From NCBI GenBank assembly GCA_023269675.1, contig JAHFSX010000002.1, positions 124,001 to 188,000 of the forward strand: DNA of 64,000 nt. Reading direction: 5' to 3'. Both the position numbers and the translations under genes were made by a program. Numbering within the stretch: the stretch's first letter is position 1; the number at the start of each line of letters is the position of its first letter. Origin of the DNA: Verrucomicrobiota bacterium. GTDB taxonomy: Bacteria; Verrucomicrobiota; Kiritimatiellia; RFP12; UBA1067. The notes under the pieces were generated by a model. It had not been told where the DNA came from. It made no database searches and saw nothing but the letters and a program-made list of their open reading frames with translations. Shown here in pieces: positions 17,816 through 27,700 of this stretch.

Positions 17816-19465
17816 CTACTCCTCCACGACGACGCGGAAACCGACATTGAAGACGCCCTGCCACGGAACATAGCCCAGACGATAGCTGGAAGTCGCGCGG
17901 TACGGCCGGTCAAAGAAGGACCCGCCGCGCACCGCCTTCTTTTCGCTCGGACTCAGGGAATCGCTCTTGCCGGCCACATACGGATAGCGCGCGTAATCGC
18001 TGCGCGTCCACTCGGCGACGTTGCCGTGCATATCATAGAGGCCCCACGCATTCGGCTGATACTGCCGGGTGCCCGTCACGAGGAACTGCTTGTCGTCAAA
18101 CTCGGCGACCCGCGGCACGAAATCGTGGACCTTGTTTCCGACCAGCCCCTTGTTGAAGACCGGATTCACGCCGCTCACCGCCAATCGCTCGATCGACTTG
18201 TCGGCCAGGTTGGCATACGGGCTGAAGTCCGACCCGACGGGACCGAAGGACATCGCGCTGTCGCTGCCGGCGCGGCACGCCCACTCCCACTGGGCCTCGG
18301 TCGGCAGCAACACCTTCAGGCCGGCCTTCTTGCCGAGCCAGGCGCAGAACGCCCCGGCGTCGTTCCAGCTCATGCGCACCGCAGGCTGCTCAACATAGTT
18401 CGCGTAGTACCCCAGGCGCACGTGATCCTTCCACTGCTGGTCAAAGACGCTTGCGTTGTGGTCGGGCTTGAAGGTAAAGAACGCCGCGTTGTTGATCTCG
18501 CTCTCGGAGATCCAGAACGCTTTGGCGATCTTGACGCGGTGCCGGGGCTGCTCCAGCGCGGTCTCGTCATCGCTGCCCATCACGAACTCGCCCGCGGGAA
18601 CGCGCACCAGCGTGACGCTCACCCCGTTGCCGAGGTCGACCACCCGCTTCTGCTGCCCGCCCGCCTGTTTCTGCATCTGCCTGGCGGCCTCGGCCGTGAA
18701 CGGCCAGCCCGCGGCCGAGACGGCGACCGGGGCGAGCGGCTCTTCGCTCTTCTCCTTCGTGGCCGTGACCGGATAAGGCTCGGCGGGCGTGTACTCCCAA
18801 TTGGACTCCACATTGGCGTACTTGGCACGCAGCGAGGCCGCATGCGCGGCGATGTTCGTGGTCCACGACTCCTTCTTCTCGTCGATCGCATAGACCGAGG
18901 TCCAGCTCCCGTAAAAGGGCACATTCAGGTCAATCCAGGTGTAGAGCCGCCGCCAGGAGTCGGCGTCCAGCTTGACGCCGTGGTGCCCCTTCTCGAGCAG
19001 CTGGACACCCTCGGAGGTGGAGGCGTGATACTCGTAGGGGTTGCCCATGATGCCGTTGCTCTCCGGCCCCGGCCTGCGGAAATACTTGTGGAAGGCGTGG
19101 TAGGAGTTGCTGTAATGCTCCTCGACCTTCTTGGTGTCGAGCAGCGCCTTGTTCTTGAAGTCAGGCTTCTTGATGTCGCTGCCGTCGTGGCAGCGCACGC
19201 AATAGGCGTCCAGAACCGGCTGGATTTCCGTGTCGAACGCGAAGCCCTCGACGCGCGGCCGGTACGGCTTGATGGCCTGCGGCGCCTTGCCGGACGCGGC
19301 GGTCTTGCTGGTCACGGGCGGCTCCGTCGGCGGCTCGTGGCAACCGATGCAGGAGAGCTCTTCGCCGGGCATCGCCACCAGCCAGCTGCGGAAGAGCTGC
19401 ACGGCGCGGCCCTCCTTATCCAAGGGCTGGATGGAGATCGTGGTGTTGGCCGGAATCCGGAACAT
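17816..19465 (-). CDS. C-terminal half of split protein: c-heme motifs plus FGE-sulfatase-like domain
   Basis: This 549-residue stretch lies in exactly the same frame as the next gene upstream, separated from it only by a TAG and five sense codons (Q-D-G-S-A). It opens with FRIPANTTISIQPLDKEGRA, then a c-heme motif CIGCH (about residue 39) and CVRCH (about 89), a linker, and from about residue 250 a C-terminal formylglycine-generating-enzyme-like (SUMF1) domain: VPAGEFVMGSDD, LPTEAQWEWACRAGS, DMHGNVAEWTR, AVRGGSFFDRP, GFRV. The two active-site cysteines of true FGE are absent around RGGSFF, so sulfatase activation is unlikely. Translated alone from ATG 19465 it would have no signal peptide, although c-heme attachment needs export. 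It is therefore either made by readthrough, expressed as a fragment, or a decaying pseudogene. Confidence 0.8.
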   Translation of the reverse strand: MFRIPANTTISIQPLDKEGRAVQLFRSWLVAMPGEELSCIGCHEPPTEPPVTSKTAASGKAPQAIKPYRPRVEGFAFDTEIQPVLDAYCVRCHDGSDIKKPDFKNKALLDTKKVEEHYSNSYHAFHKYFRRPGPESNGIMGNPYEYHASTSEGVQLLEKGHHGVKLDADSWRRLYTWIDLNVPFYGSWTSVYAIDEKKESWTTNIAAHAASLRAKYANVESNWEYTPAEPYPVTATKEKSEEPLAPVAVSAAGWPFTAEAARQMQKQAGGQQKRVVDLGNGVSVTLVRVPAGEFVMGSDDETALEQPRHRVKIAKAFWISESEINNAAFFTFKPDHNASVFDQQWKDHVRLGYYANYVEQPAVRMSWNDAGAFCAWLGKKAGLKVLLPTEAQWEWACRAGSDSAMSFGPVGSDFSPYANLADKSIERLAVSGVNPVFNKGLVGNKVHDFVPRVAEFDDKQFLVTGTRQYQPNAWGLYDMHGNVAEWTRSDYARYPYVAGKSDSLSPSEKKAVRGGSFFDRPYRATSSYRLGYVPWQGVFNVGFRVVVEE

Positions 19466-19480
19466 GGCGGAGCCGTCCTG

Positions 19481-19483
19481 CTA
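19481..19483 (-). other. In-frame TAG interrupting the HZS-alpha/cytochrome/FGE-like protein
   Basis: The codons read ...LGTVKV-TAG-QDGSA-MFRIPAN.... As I recall the family, the corresponding stretch is continuous with an acidic residue at or near this place, so a single GAG-to-TAG change would explain it. The frame is intact on both sides. TAG is used as an ordinary stop at 14736, 15825, 17816 and 24760, so the codon is not reassigned genome-wide. Confidence 0.9.
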
Positions 19484-21748
19484 GACCTTCACCGTCCCCA
19501 GCATGCGCTTGACATCCCAGCCGCTTTCGATGCCGATGTGGTGATGGTTGCCGGTGTTGTAATACCCGTAGGCATAGGTGAACACGCGCAGGGAATCGAC
19601 CACCCCCATGGGAACGCCTTTCAGCCCGGGCCCGCGATAGACGTTCTGAATATAACAGACCGCGTTCTTATCCTGCAGATTGACGCGCTCCGGAATCACG
19701 GAAGGCCGCTCGCGCTTTCTCAGGGGATAGGGTTCGACCATGTAGCGGTATTCGCCCATGTCGGCGGGCTGGACAGGAACGAAGTTATCGAAGGTGTCAA
19801 CCAGATAGAGCCTCCAGGGGCTCTGGGGCGTCGCCTGGGCGACCGTCAGGTAATACTGCGCGCTGATCGGATAGGGCTGGAGGCACTGCGGGTAGACGCC
19901 GTTCACCAGCTGGTCCAGGTCCAGCGCCATCTCCGGATAGCTGTCGCGCAATTTGGGATAGCACTTGTTGAAGAAATCGTTGTTCAGCTCGTGATAGTCT
20001 TTGCCGGCCTGTGACGCCTCGGGCATGTTCTCCTGAATCAGCTTGGTCACGATGGTCTGCAAATCAGGAAACTGCGTCAGCAGCTCCTTCTTCACGGCCG
20101 GATAGAGCTGATCGACCGTGACGTGCGTCACCTTCTTGCCGTAGCCGGGAATATGCTGCACCACGCCATCCGCATGGGCAAACCCCTTGTTGGTATCGAA
20201 AACCGTCAGCTTGCCGGTGCCGCCCACGCCGTGGTGCCCCGAGACGACGGCCACGAATTTGCCCGGCTCGCCGGGCAGGGGCCGGGCATTGAACATCGCG
20301 TTGGGCCACAGGCTCTGGGAACCATAGACCGAGCGCTGATTGGTGCCGTCCGGGTTCATGGTCATCATGATGCGCGAGTAGTAGTGCATGATGTCGGTGT
20401 ATTCCCACCGCAGATACATGATCTTGCCGTCCGCAAGCACAGTCGGATACCAGTCCGCATCCTGCTCGAAGGTCAGCTGCCGCGTATTCTCGCCGTTCGG
20501 CCCCATGAGATAGAGGTTGGGAACCGTGCGCGAGCCGCTGATGCACGGCACGCCGATCATCGGGGCGGTGGAGCTGAAGACGATCTTGTCGTTGGGCAGG
20601 TAGATGCCCCCGTAGTTGTGGACGTACTCCCCGACGATCGTCGACACCGTGCGGGCAGATGCCCCGTCAACGCCGACCTCCATCACCTGAAACACGCTGT
20701 TCGAATCGGTGGACGTGAAGAGCAGTTTCTGCCCGTCGTAGTGCAGGTCCAACTCGCCCACATAGGCCCCGTCCTTGGGCGCATAGACATCCGTGATCTT
20801 GCCGGTACGGAGATTGAAGCGCGCGATCTTGTTCTTGTAGCCCTTGGGCGAGAGCACATGCGTGCCCAGCCAGTTGGCTTTCGTGGCCACCCTGTCCGAG
20901 AGCACGACCAGCGTTTCATCGAAGTCGACGTACGGGTTCTCAGCGACCAGCGCCTTGTACTTGAGCTTGTTGTACTCGTCGAGCGCCTGAAGGGCCTGGG
21001 CATCGCCCTTGTCGAGCTTCTCGAGGACCGCGGGCATCGTCTGCACGAACAGCTCGGCCTGCTTCAAATACGCGCGGCCGTTCTTGTAGGCGCGCGGCTT
21101 GGTCTTCAGAATATACTTGATCGAGCGGACCAGCGCCTCGGGCGGGGAGAGCTTGACCAAGTCCGCGGGCGACTCCGGCAACGCCTTGGCCTGCGGCTTT
21201 TGCTGCCCGGCGGCCGCATCCGGCTTTTTGCCGGTCGCGGCGATCACCGCCGCCAAATCCTGCTTCTTGCCGCTGGGTGTGCACACCGCCGCCAAATCCA
21301 CGGCCTGACCGCCGGGCGCTTTGACCTCGGCCTTCAGGCTGTTGCCGCCGTTGTTGTTGAAGTAGAGCAGGTTGACCTGATGCGTGCCGGCCGGAAGCTC
21401 GACCGTGCCCTTTTGTGTCGAGGGGCCGTGCAGCCCGTCGTTCATGACAGCCGCGCGGCCGTCGATGAAGAGCGCGCTGCCGTCATCCGAGGTCACGGCA
21501 AACTCATATTTCCCGCCGGCCTTGACGTCCATCACGCCGGAGAACTGGATGTTCCAGCAGTCGCCGAACTTCTTGTCCCGCATCGCATCGATTTTCCCGA
21601 CGTTCCCGGTGCCGACCTCTTTGCCCTCACCCATCGAGCCCACGGTCCTCAGCTTACCGTCATGAGCAAAATACGTCACCTCTGCGCACACGCTGAACGC
21701 CGACAGAATTGCACAGCCGCAAAACACCAGAACCCCGTTACCAGACAT
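19481..21748 (-). CDS. N-terminal half of split protein: PA14 domain plus HZS-alpha/WD40-like propeller
   Basis: The start is ATG 21748 (MSGNGVLVFCGCAILSAFSVCA, signal peptide), with GGGGAGG about 4 nt upstream. An ATG 18 nt further up lacks support. Residues about 25-150 form a PA14-like domain (GKYEFAVTSDDGSALFIDG). From about 200 onward the protein resembles the HZS-alpha-type region of large PVC multidomain proteins, with propeller motifs (HYDGQKLLFTSTDSN, QLTFEQDADWYPTVLADG). It stops at TAG 19481 after ESGWDVKRMLGTVKV, just before the heme-binding segment. Read through, the whole protein would be about 1310 residues. HZS-alpha is named for hydrazine synthase, but most such proteins in PVC bacteria are of unknown role, so no anammox function is implied. 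Confidence 0.8.
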   Translation of the reverse strand: MSGNGVLVFCGCAILSAFSVCAEVTYFAHDGKLRTVGSMGEGKEVGTGNVGKIDAMRDKKFGDCWNIQFSGVMDVKAGGKYEFAVTSDDGSALFIDGRAAVMNDGLHGPSTQKGTVELPAGTHQVNLLYFNNNGGNSLKAEVKAPGGQAVDLAAVCTPSGKKQDLAAVIAATGKKPDAAAGQQKPQAKALPESPADLVKLSPPEALVRSIKYILKTKPRAYKNGRAYLKQAELFVQTMPAVLEKLDKGDAQALQALDEYNKLKYKALVAENPYVDFDETLVVLSDRVATKANWLGTHVLSPKGYKNKIARFNLRTGKITDVYAPKDGAYVGELDLHYDGQKLLFTSTDSNSVFQVMEVGVDGASARTVSTIVGEYVHNYGGIYLPNDKIVFSSTAPMIGVPCISGSRTVPNLYLMGPNGENTRQLTFEQDADWYPTVLADGKIMYLRWEYTDIMHYYSRIMMTMNPDGTNQRSVYGSQSLWPNAMFNARPLPGEPGKFVAVVSGHHGVGGTGKLTVFDTNKGFAHADGVVQHIPGYGKKVTHVTVDQLYPAVKKELLTQFPDLQTIVTKLIQENMPEASQAGKDYHELNNDFFNKCYPKLRDSYPEMALDLDQLVNGVYPQCLQPYPISAQYYLTVAQATPQSPWRLYLVDTFDNFVPVQPADMGEYRYMVEPYPLRKRERPSVIPERVNLQDKNAVCYIQNVYRGPGLKGVPMGVVDSLRVFTYAYGYYNTGNHHHIGIESGWDVKRMLGTVKV

Positions 21749-21793
21749 AAAGCCTCCCCAAAACACGCCATTGATATAGACGACAAAGAGTGA

Positions 21794-21823
21794 CAGTTTA
21801 CCTTAACCAGCAGATGCTAATCA
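21794..21823 (-). promoter_or_regulatory. Candidate promoter of the split cytochrome gene, flanked by an inverted repeat
   Basis: On the minus strand TTGATT (21818-21823) and TAAACT (21794-21799) are 18 nt apart, 46-75 nt before the start codon. The region is bracketed by GACAGTTT (21791-21798) and AAACTGTC (21838-21845), an 8-bp inverted repeat that could be an operator or the base of a long stem. Confidence 0.35.
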
Positions 21824-21885
21824 AGTTAGGAGCTCGGGAAACTGTCGCTCCGCGGATACGGCTCGCATGCGCTGTAGAATCGTAT

Positions 21886-24669
21886 TCAGGGATCAAACCG
21901 CAGATACACCGTGCGGCGGCAGAGGCCGGGCGCGGGGTTGGGCTGGGACTGCGGGCCGTACTGGTCCGCGTCCGAAAACTTCGTGCCAATGGCGGGAATG
22001 GCGTCGAGAAGGGCCAGTCCGGTCTGCGGAGTGTACAGCCTGGTCTTGGCCGGATCGGCCCCTTCGTTGGGCCTATAGACGCCGAGGCAGGAGTGTTCCG
22101 CTTCAGTCAGCCAGGTGATCTTGCCCTCATCGGTCTCGAACGCTGCCCACACCCAGTCGCCGAAGTAGCCTTTAAACTCGGGATAGCCCCAGCTCTCGCC
22201 CGGCCGCGTGTCGTTATACGCGTTCCGCCAGACGTCCCGGAGCGTGCCCTTGAGCCGGTTCTTCCAGACGCGGCAGGGCCCCTGCCCGAGCCACCGCACC
22301 GACCTCATCCGCGCCTCGGGATAATCGAACTGGACGCCCGCCAGATCGCACGGCTGATCGAGCCGGTAGACGTAGCTGAGCTTGATCCAGCCATTGGACT
22401 GAATCGTCCACCGCGTCTCCTGCAAGGGCCCTTCGAGCGTGGCTTCCACCACCGCGCCCGCGCCGTCCATGCGGTGCGTCAGACGGGTGAGCGTGCTCCG
22501 CCCCGAAAGGTCGATCATGGACTTCACACTCTTGGGCTTCTTGCCTTTGCCCTGCTCCTGCTGGACGGTCCGCGTCGCGCTGGCCACGAAGCGGGGGCCG
22601 TTCGAGAACGACACGGACTTGCCACAAACCGACACGGACGAAAGCATGCCGTCTGCCTTGCTGAACCCCAGCGCGACGTCGCCCGCCGTCACTTTGAGTT
22701 GCGAAGCCTCCTCGGCGACACCGATCGGAACCGCCGATGGCGGCATCGCCCGGGCGAGCTGCGCGGCGTGCGTCCGAAGCGGCCATGACCACGTCCAGAG
22801 TTCGCGTCCGCCGGCATCCCGCACCGTGACGAACAGCGCGTCCGCCTCGCGCCAATCACCCGGCAGCTCCAGCTGAAGCGTGCCGCTGGCGTGCGGCGCC
22901 ACGTGCGGTCCCGGCACCGAACCGCGGGCAACCGCCACGTGACCCGTTGCGCTTTCCTGCGGCGACGGGAAGCGCGCGAGCGTCCAGTCGAAGCGGCACA
23001 GGCTGAGATCCGTGAAGTCATAGCGGTTCTCGACGGCAATCGCCAGCAGCGCGTCGCCGCGCAGCTGCACGGGGCACCAGATCTCGCGCACCGTGTTGAA
23101 GCTGCCCTCGCGCTCGCGGTGCGGCCCCACCAGGCCGTCCGGGGCGCGGTTGCCGTTCACGTCGATCCGTCCGCTCTGATCGGTCCGCACGACGCCCTCG
23201 TCCAACAAGGCCCAGATGAAACCGCCCGCGCTGACAGGCGAGGCGCGCATCACCTCCCAATAGTCGTCCAGCCCCGCGCCGCCGCCGCCGTCGTAGAGCG
23301 CGTGCAGGAACTCCGTCGGCAGGTACACCGCCGACCCCGCGCACGACGCCTTCACGCTCTCGTAGTTCTTGTAGTGCGCGGTGTCGATCCCTTGCGAGAC
23401 GGCCCACGGGTGCATCACATGACGCCCCTGCGGATCCCACCTGGCGAACTCGGCGTCAAGCGCCGTATTCCAACCGCCCTCGTTGCCGTTGTCCCAGAGC
23501 AGGATACTGGGATGGTTCACATCGCGCGTGACCATCTCTTCAACGAGCTTCACTCCCACCTCCGTGTCGTGGGCCTTCTGCCACCCCGAGAGTTCATCCA
23601 GCACGTAGAGTCCCTGTTCGTCGCAGGTGTCGAGGAAGTGCGCGTCCGGCGGATAGTGCGACATGCGCACGGCGTTCATGTTCATCGCTTTCATCAGCGC
23701 CACATCGTCGCGGCTGACCGCCTCGCTCAAGGTGCGGCCCGACTCCGGCCAGAACGAGTGGCGGCAGGCGCCCTTCAGCAGCACGCGCTGTCCATTCACG
23801 AACAGGCCCCGGCCCTCGCGCACCTCGATCGTGCGGAAACCGAAACGCTCTTTCGTCTCGTGTACCGGCTTCCCCTGAGCGGTGAGGGCCAGATTGACCC
23901 GATAGAGGTTCGGCGTCTCGGCGGTCCAGTTCTTCTGTCCCGTGACCTGCGTCCGCAGCACAATCCTCTTCGCCCCCGGCTCTACCCGGGCTTCCATGAC
24001 CGCGCCCAGCTCGCTGATGGTCGCGGTCACGCGGTCCACGCCCGTGAGGTCACCCCCCGGAAAGACCTCGAGAGCGATCGACCCGTCGGCCCGCGCGTCG
24101 ATGGCGGTGCGCCCGATGAATGCCGCCGGCAGCGCCTCCAGGTACACGGGGCGGAAGATGCCGCCAAAGTTCCAGTAGTCACCCGTGCGCTCGGCGCGGT
24201 TGACGCCCTCGTTCGACGAGTGCTTGGCGACGGTCGCCTCCAGCAGGTTGGTGCCGCCGACGCTCACCAGCCGCGTGATGTCGTACCCGAAGCGGTAGAA
24301 GCCGCCCTGATGTTTCGGACCAGCCGACTGGCCGTTGACCCACACCTCGGTGTCGGTCATCGCGCCCTCGAACACCAGCCGGATCACCTTCCCCTGCCAC
24401 GCGGACGGCACGAGAAACCGGTGGCGGTATCGCCCCTGCTCTTTGAGGGGATCGGACTGATAGCCGTAGGCCCCGAAGCCCTGAACTTCCCAGCAGGAGG
24501 GCACGGGGATCGTGGTCCACACGTTGCTGCGCATGCCGTCCGTGCAGAAAAACTCCCACGGCACCGCGTCGTCCTTGCCGTGTCCCGAAAGGAACACCAC
24601 TTCCGTTCCGGCGCCGCAGGCGCACATCGGCAAGAGGCAACTGGCCACGAACGCACGCGCGTTTTTCAT
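21886..24669 (-). CDS. Glycoside hydrolase family 2 enzyme (beta-galactosidase-like), exported, 927 aa
   Basis: Retaining beta-glycosidase of GH2, probably acting on beta-galactosides or related residues. The start is ATG 24669 with GGAAGGAAG about 6 nt upstream and signal peptide MKNARAFVASCLLPMCACGAG. The N-terminal sugar-binding domain includes VPSCWEVQGFGAYGYQ, GRYRHRF, EVWVNGQSAGPKHQGGFYRFGYD and NLLEATVAKHS. An Ig-like domain and the TIM barrel follow, with GFRTIEVREGRGLFVNGQRVLLKGACRH, RMSHYPPDAHFLDTCDEQGLYVLDE and the acid/base Glu in DNGNEGG (near 394). The proposed nucleophile is Glu in YLPTEF (near 451). The spacing is shorter than in LacZ, so that residue is tentative. A C-terminal region resembling beta-gal small-chain domains follows. 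A terminator just upstream separates it from the PATR genes. Confidence 0.88.
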   Translation of the reverse strand: MKNARAFVASCLLPMCACGAGTEVVFLSGHGKDDAVPWEFFCTDGMRSNVWTTIPVPSCWEVQGFGAYGYQSDPLKEQGRYRHRFLVPSAWQGKVIRLVFEGAMTDTEVWVNGQSAGPKHQGGFYRFGYDITRLVSVGGTNLLEATVAKHSSNEGVNRAERTGDYWNFGGIFRPVYLEALPAAFIGRTAIDARADGSIALEVFPGGDLTGVDRVTATISELGAVMEARVEPGAKRIVLRTQVTGQKNWTAETPNLYRVNLALTAQGKPVHETKERFGFRTIEVREGRGLFVNGQRVLLKGACRHSFWPESGRTLSEAVSRDDVALMKAMNMNAVRMSHYPPDAHFLDTCDEQGLYVLDELSGWQKAHDTEVGVKLVEEMVTRDVNHPSILLWDNGNEGGWNTALDAEFARWDPQGRHVMHPWAVSQGIDTAHYKNYESVKASCAGSAVYLPTEFLHALYDGGGGAGLDDYWEVMRASPVSAGGFIWALLDEGVVRTDQSGRIDVNGNRAPDGLVGPHREREGSFNTVREIWCPVQLRGDALLAIAVENRYDFTDLSLCRFDWTLARFPSPQESATGHVAVARGSVPGPHVAPHASGTLQLELPGDWREADALFVTVRDAGGRELWTWSWPLRTHAAQLARAMPPSAVPIGVAEEASQLKVTAGDVALGFSKADGMLSSVSVCGKSVSFSNGPRFVASATRTVQQEQGKGKKPKSVKSMIDLSGRSTLTRLTHRMDGAGAVVEATLEGPLQETRWTIQSNGWIKLSYVYRLDQPCDLAGVQFDYPEARMRSVRWLGQGPCRVWKNRLKGTLRDVWRNAYNDTRPGESWGYPEFKGYFGDWVWAAFETDEGKITWLTEAEHSCLGVYRPNEGADPAKTRLYTPQTGLALLDAIPAIGTKFSDADQYGPQSQPNPAPGLCRRTVYLRFDP

Positions 24670-24686
24670 CTTCGACTTCCTTCCGC

Positions 24687-24715
24687 AAAAAAGAGGACGG
24701 CTCCCGGAGCCGTCC
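24687..24715 (-). terminator. Rho-independent terminator ending the PATR pair transcript
   Basis: On the minus strand GGACGGCTCC pairs with GGAGCCGTCC around a single-base loop (24695-24715) and is followed, after two bases, by six T residues (24687-24692). It lies about 45 nt after the stop of the PATR gene ending at 24760 and just before the GH2 start. It should end the PATR transcript or act as an attenuator for GH2. Confidence 0.88.
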
Positions 24716-24759
24716 GCGCCGCTTTCGGCGAACTTACCCTGCGCAAAAGGCCGTTGCGC

Positions 24760-27700
24760 CTACTGTAAGCGCAGCAGCGTCCCCGTCAGCTTCCACAGAT
24801 ACCCTTGGGCGTCCAACTGGAACCACGCCCGCTGCCCGTTCACCCGGATGCTGCTGAGCTGCGCCGGGGTCAAGCCGGACGGGCCCGTGCCGAAGCGGAG
24901 CGAGGTCGGGCCCCACGTCCCCGTGAGGTTCAGCGTGCCGCTCCACGCCTGGCCGCTGCTGTCCGCGAAGGCGAGGGTGCATGCGCCGCTGCCGAGTGCG
25001 AGCGTGCCGCCCGCGGTGATGTTCAACGCGCTCAGCGCGTTCACGTAGACGCCGGGATCCAGCGTGCCTCCGTTGAGGATGATCTGCGTGCCGGAGCCCA
25101 GCGCGTTGTCGCGGCCCAGCCGGAGCGTCCCGTTCGACAGGACGGTTGAGCCGGTATACGTGTTCACTCCTGAAAGCGTCAGCGTGCCGGAGCCGACCTT
25201 GACCAGGCTTCCGCCACCCGACAAGACACCGCTGTAGACCGTGTTGCTGCTGTTGTTGCCCACGGTCAGCGCGACCGACGCGCCGAGCGCATTGGTCAGG
25301 CCCAGATTCTGTGTGCCCGCCAGACCGCCGAGCGTGAACGCCGTGAGTCCGCCGCCAAAGCTCACGGTCCCGCCCGCGCAGTTGAGCGTGCTCTTCTGCA
25401 AGGCCAGCGCGTTCGAGACCGACAGCGTGCCGGCATAGACCGTGGTGTCGCCGCTGAAGGTGTTGATGCCGGTGCCGAAGAGCGTCTGCGTGCCGGCGCC
25501 GACTTTGGTCAGCGCGATGGCGCCGGCAATGACGCCGTTAAACGCGCCGCTCCCGTTGCCGTTGCCGACGGTCAGCGTGCTGAGTGCGGCGACCGAATTG
25601 GTGATCATGCGGGTGACCGCCGGGTTTGCAACATTCGTGCCGTTGCCGTTGAGCGCGCTGACGGTCTGGCTGAAGCCGGCGAGATTGACGGATCCCCGTT
25701 CAGCGTTGGCATCCGTGCTCGTTCCGCCCAGGTTCAGGGTCTTGTTCGTTGCCAGCGCGTCCGGGGCGCCCAGTCTGAGCGTTGACGAATACTGCACGCT
25801 GACGTTGCCCACATCGTTATTGGAGGCGTTGAGCACGACCGTGCCGCCGGAGTGGCTCAGCAGATCGCCCGCCTTGTTGACAATCGGCATGTTGACGGTG
25901 AGCGTTGCGCTGGGATCCAGAACCAGCGTGTTGCCCGTGGCGCCTGTCCGCTGGATCAGGCCGACGTTCAACACCGTGCCCGCATTGGCCGCGCCGATGC
26001 GGTAGGGCGCTGTGCCCGTGAGCGTGACGGTGCCGGCGAGAGTGTTCGTGCCGCCCGTCGCCGCAAGGGAATCCACGTAGGGCGCACCCTCTCCGGGGCC
26101 CATGAGGGTGATGGGTTCCGCGAGAACAATGCCGCCGCTGACTTCCAATTTGCCGCCGATGAGCGGGCCGCCGGCGCAGTAGACAACCGTCCCTCCATTC
26201 GTCGTGCCGAGGGCATTGGCGTTGTTGATCGCCAAGATTCCCAAGCTGACGGTCGTGACGCCGTCATAGACATTGCTGCCGGTGAGCGTCAGCGTGTTGG
26301 TGCCCAACTTGACCAGACACAGCGGGCCGTTAACGGAATTGCTGATGACGTTGCCGTAGCTGCGGTTGCCGAGCGTGGTGTCGAAGCCGATGCTCGCGCC
26401 GGCCGCGAAGTTCGTCGTGGCGATCAGGGTGGCGACGCTGGCATTGCTCACCCCGTTTCCTACCGCCAGTACCGCGTTGCTGTAAACGCTATAGCGCCCA
26501 TTGGTGTCCCACCCCGGCAGCGCGTTCGTGTAGGGAATGGCCAACACGCCGGAATTGACAATCGTCATACCCGTGTACGTGTTCGTGCCGGAAAGGGTCA
26601 AGGTGTTGGCGCCGACTTTGACCACACCCAATGCGCCCGCGCCCGTGTCCGCCAGACTCGATGTGTTGGTGCGATTGCCGCCGGTCGTGTCGAAACCGAT
26701 GCTCGCACCGGCCGCAAAGTTGCCCGTACCGAGCAGCGTGGAGATTGCGGCGCTGCTGATTGCATTACCCACCGCCAACGCTGCGCCGCTGGCGACCGCA
26801 TAGCGCCCGCCGACATCCCACCCCGGCAGAGCATTCGTGACGGAAAGGGCGAGCGTCCCTTCGTTGATTGCCGTCGTGCCCGCATAGAGATTAACGCCGG
26901 AGAGGCTAAGGGTGCCCAAACCTGTTTTGGTCAACGAGCCGGTGCCGGTGCCGTCGGCGATGATCACTGAAATGGCCATGTCAAGCGGAGCGGCACCATC
27001 AGCCACGTTGAACACGCGAGCGCCGTTGAGCCTGAGTTGGCCCAAGCCGCTGATGGTGTTCGTCAACGCATGCGCTAGACTGGCGACGTCCCCTCCCAAG
27101 CTGATGAAATTCGTAGACGGTCCGGACGCGTTCACGGCGATCGCCGAGCCATTGCCCATGGTCAGTCCCCCGGGGCCGATGAGCAGGCTTTGGGTTCCGT
27201 CGTTGGCGCCGAACGTCCAGTCGCCGCCCATGTTCACGAGGGTGTTGACGTCGATGACGGACTGGCCGCCCGCGCCGCTGCTGTTGAGCGTGATATTGCC
27301 GAGCGTGTGGGTGAGTGTTCCGCTGACCGTGAGCTTGCCGGCGGTACCTGACAAGAAACCCGAATTGACGGCGGCGCCCGCATTCTGCACGTTCACATTG
27401 GCCACGGTTTCACTCTTCCCGATCAAGTCCCACTTGGCGGCCGCGTTCGTCATCGTCACGCTCGCAGTATCGGCGATCTGGTGGCTCTGGCCGTTGGCCA
27501 GCACGCCCGCGCCGATCGTGATGTTGCCGGCGACGGCGTTGGTGCCGGCAATCTTGGACAAGGTGAGCGTGCCGCCGTTCACCGAGGTGAGGCCTGTGTA
27601 GGTATTGGCCCGGTTGCCGGTGAGGGTTTGGCCGCCTGTGCCGACCTTGGTCAGCGCCAAGGTACCGCCGCCGCTGCCGTTCTCGATCACGCCGTCAAAG

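Noticed and set aside
19481..19483. TAG as a recoded (pyrrolysine-like) codon
   Set aside because: TAG ends several other genes in the window and no recoding element or Pyl machinery is visible. Readthrough or mutation is kept as a finding instead.
19481..21748. Anammox-type hydrazine synthase
   Set aside because: Only the HZS-alpha-like region is suggested; beta and gamma subunits and hydrazine dehydrogenase are missing. Similar domains are common in PVC bacteria without anammox.
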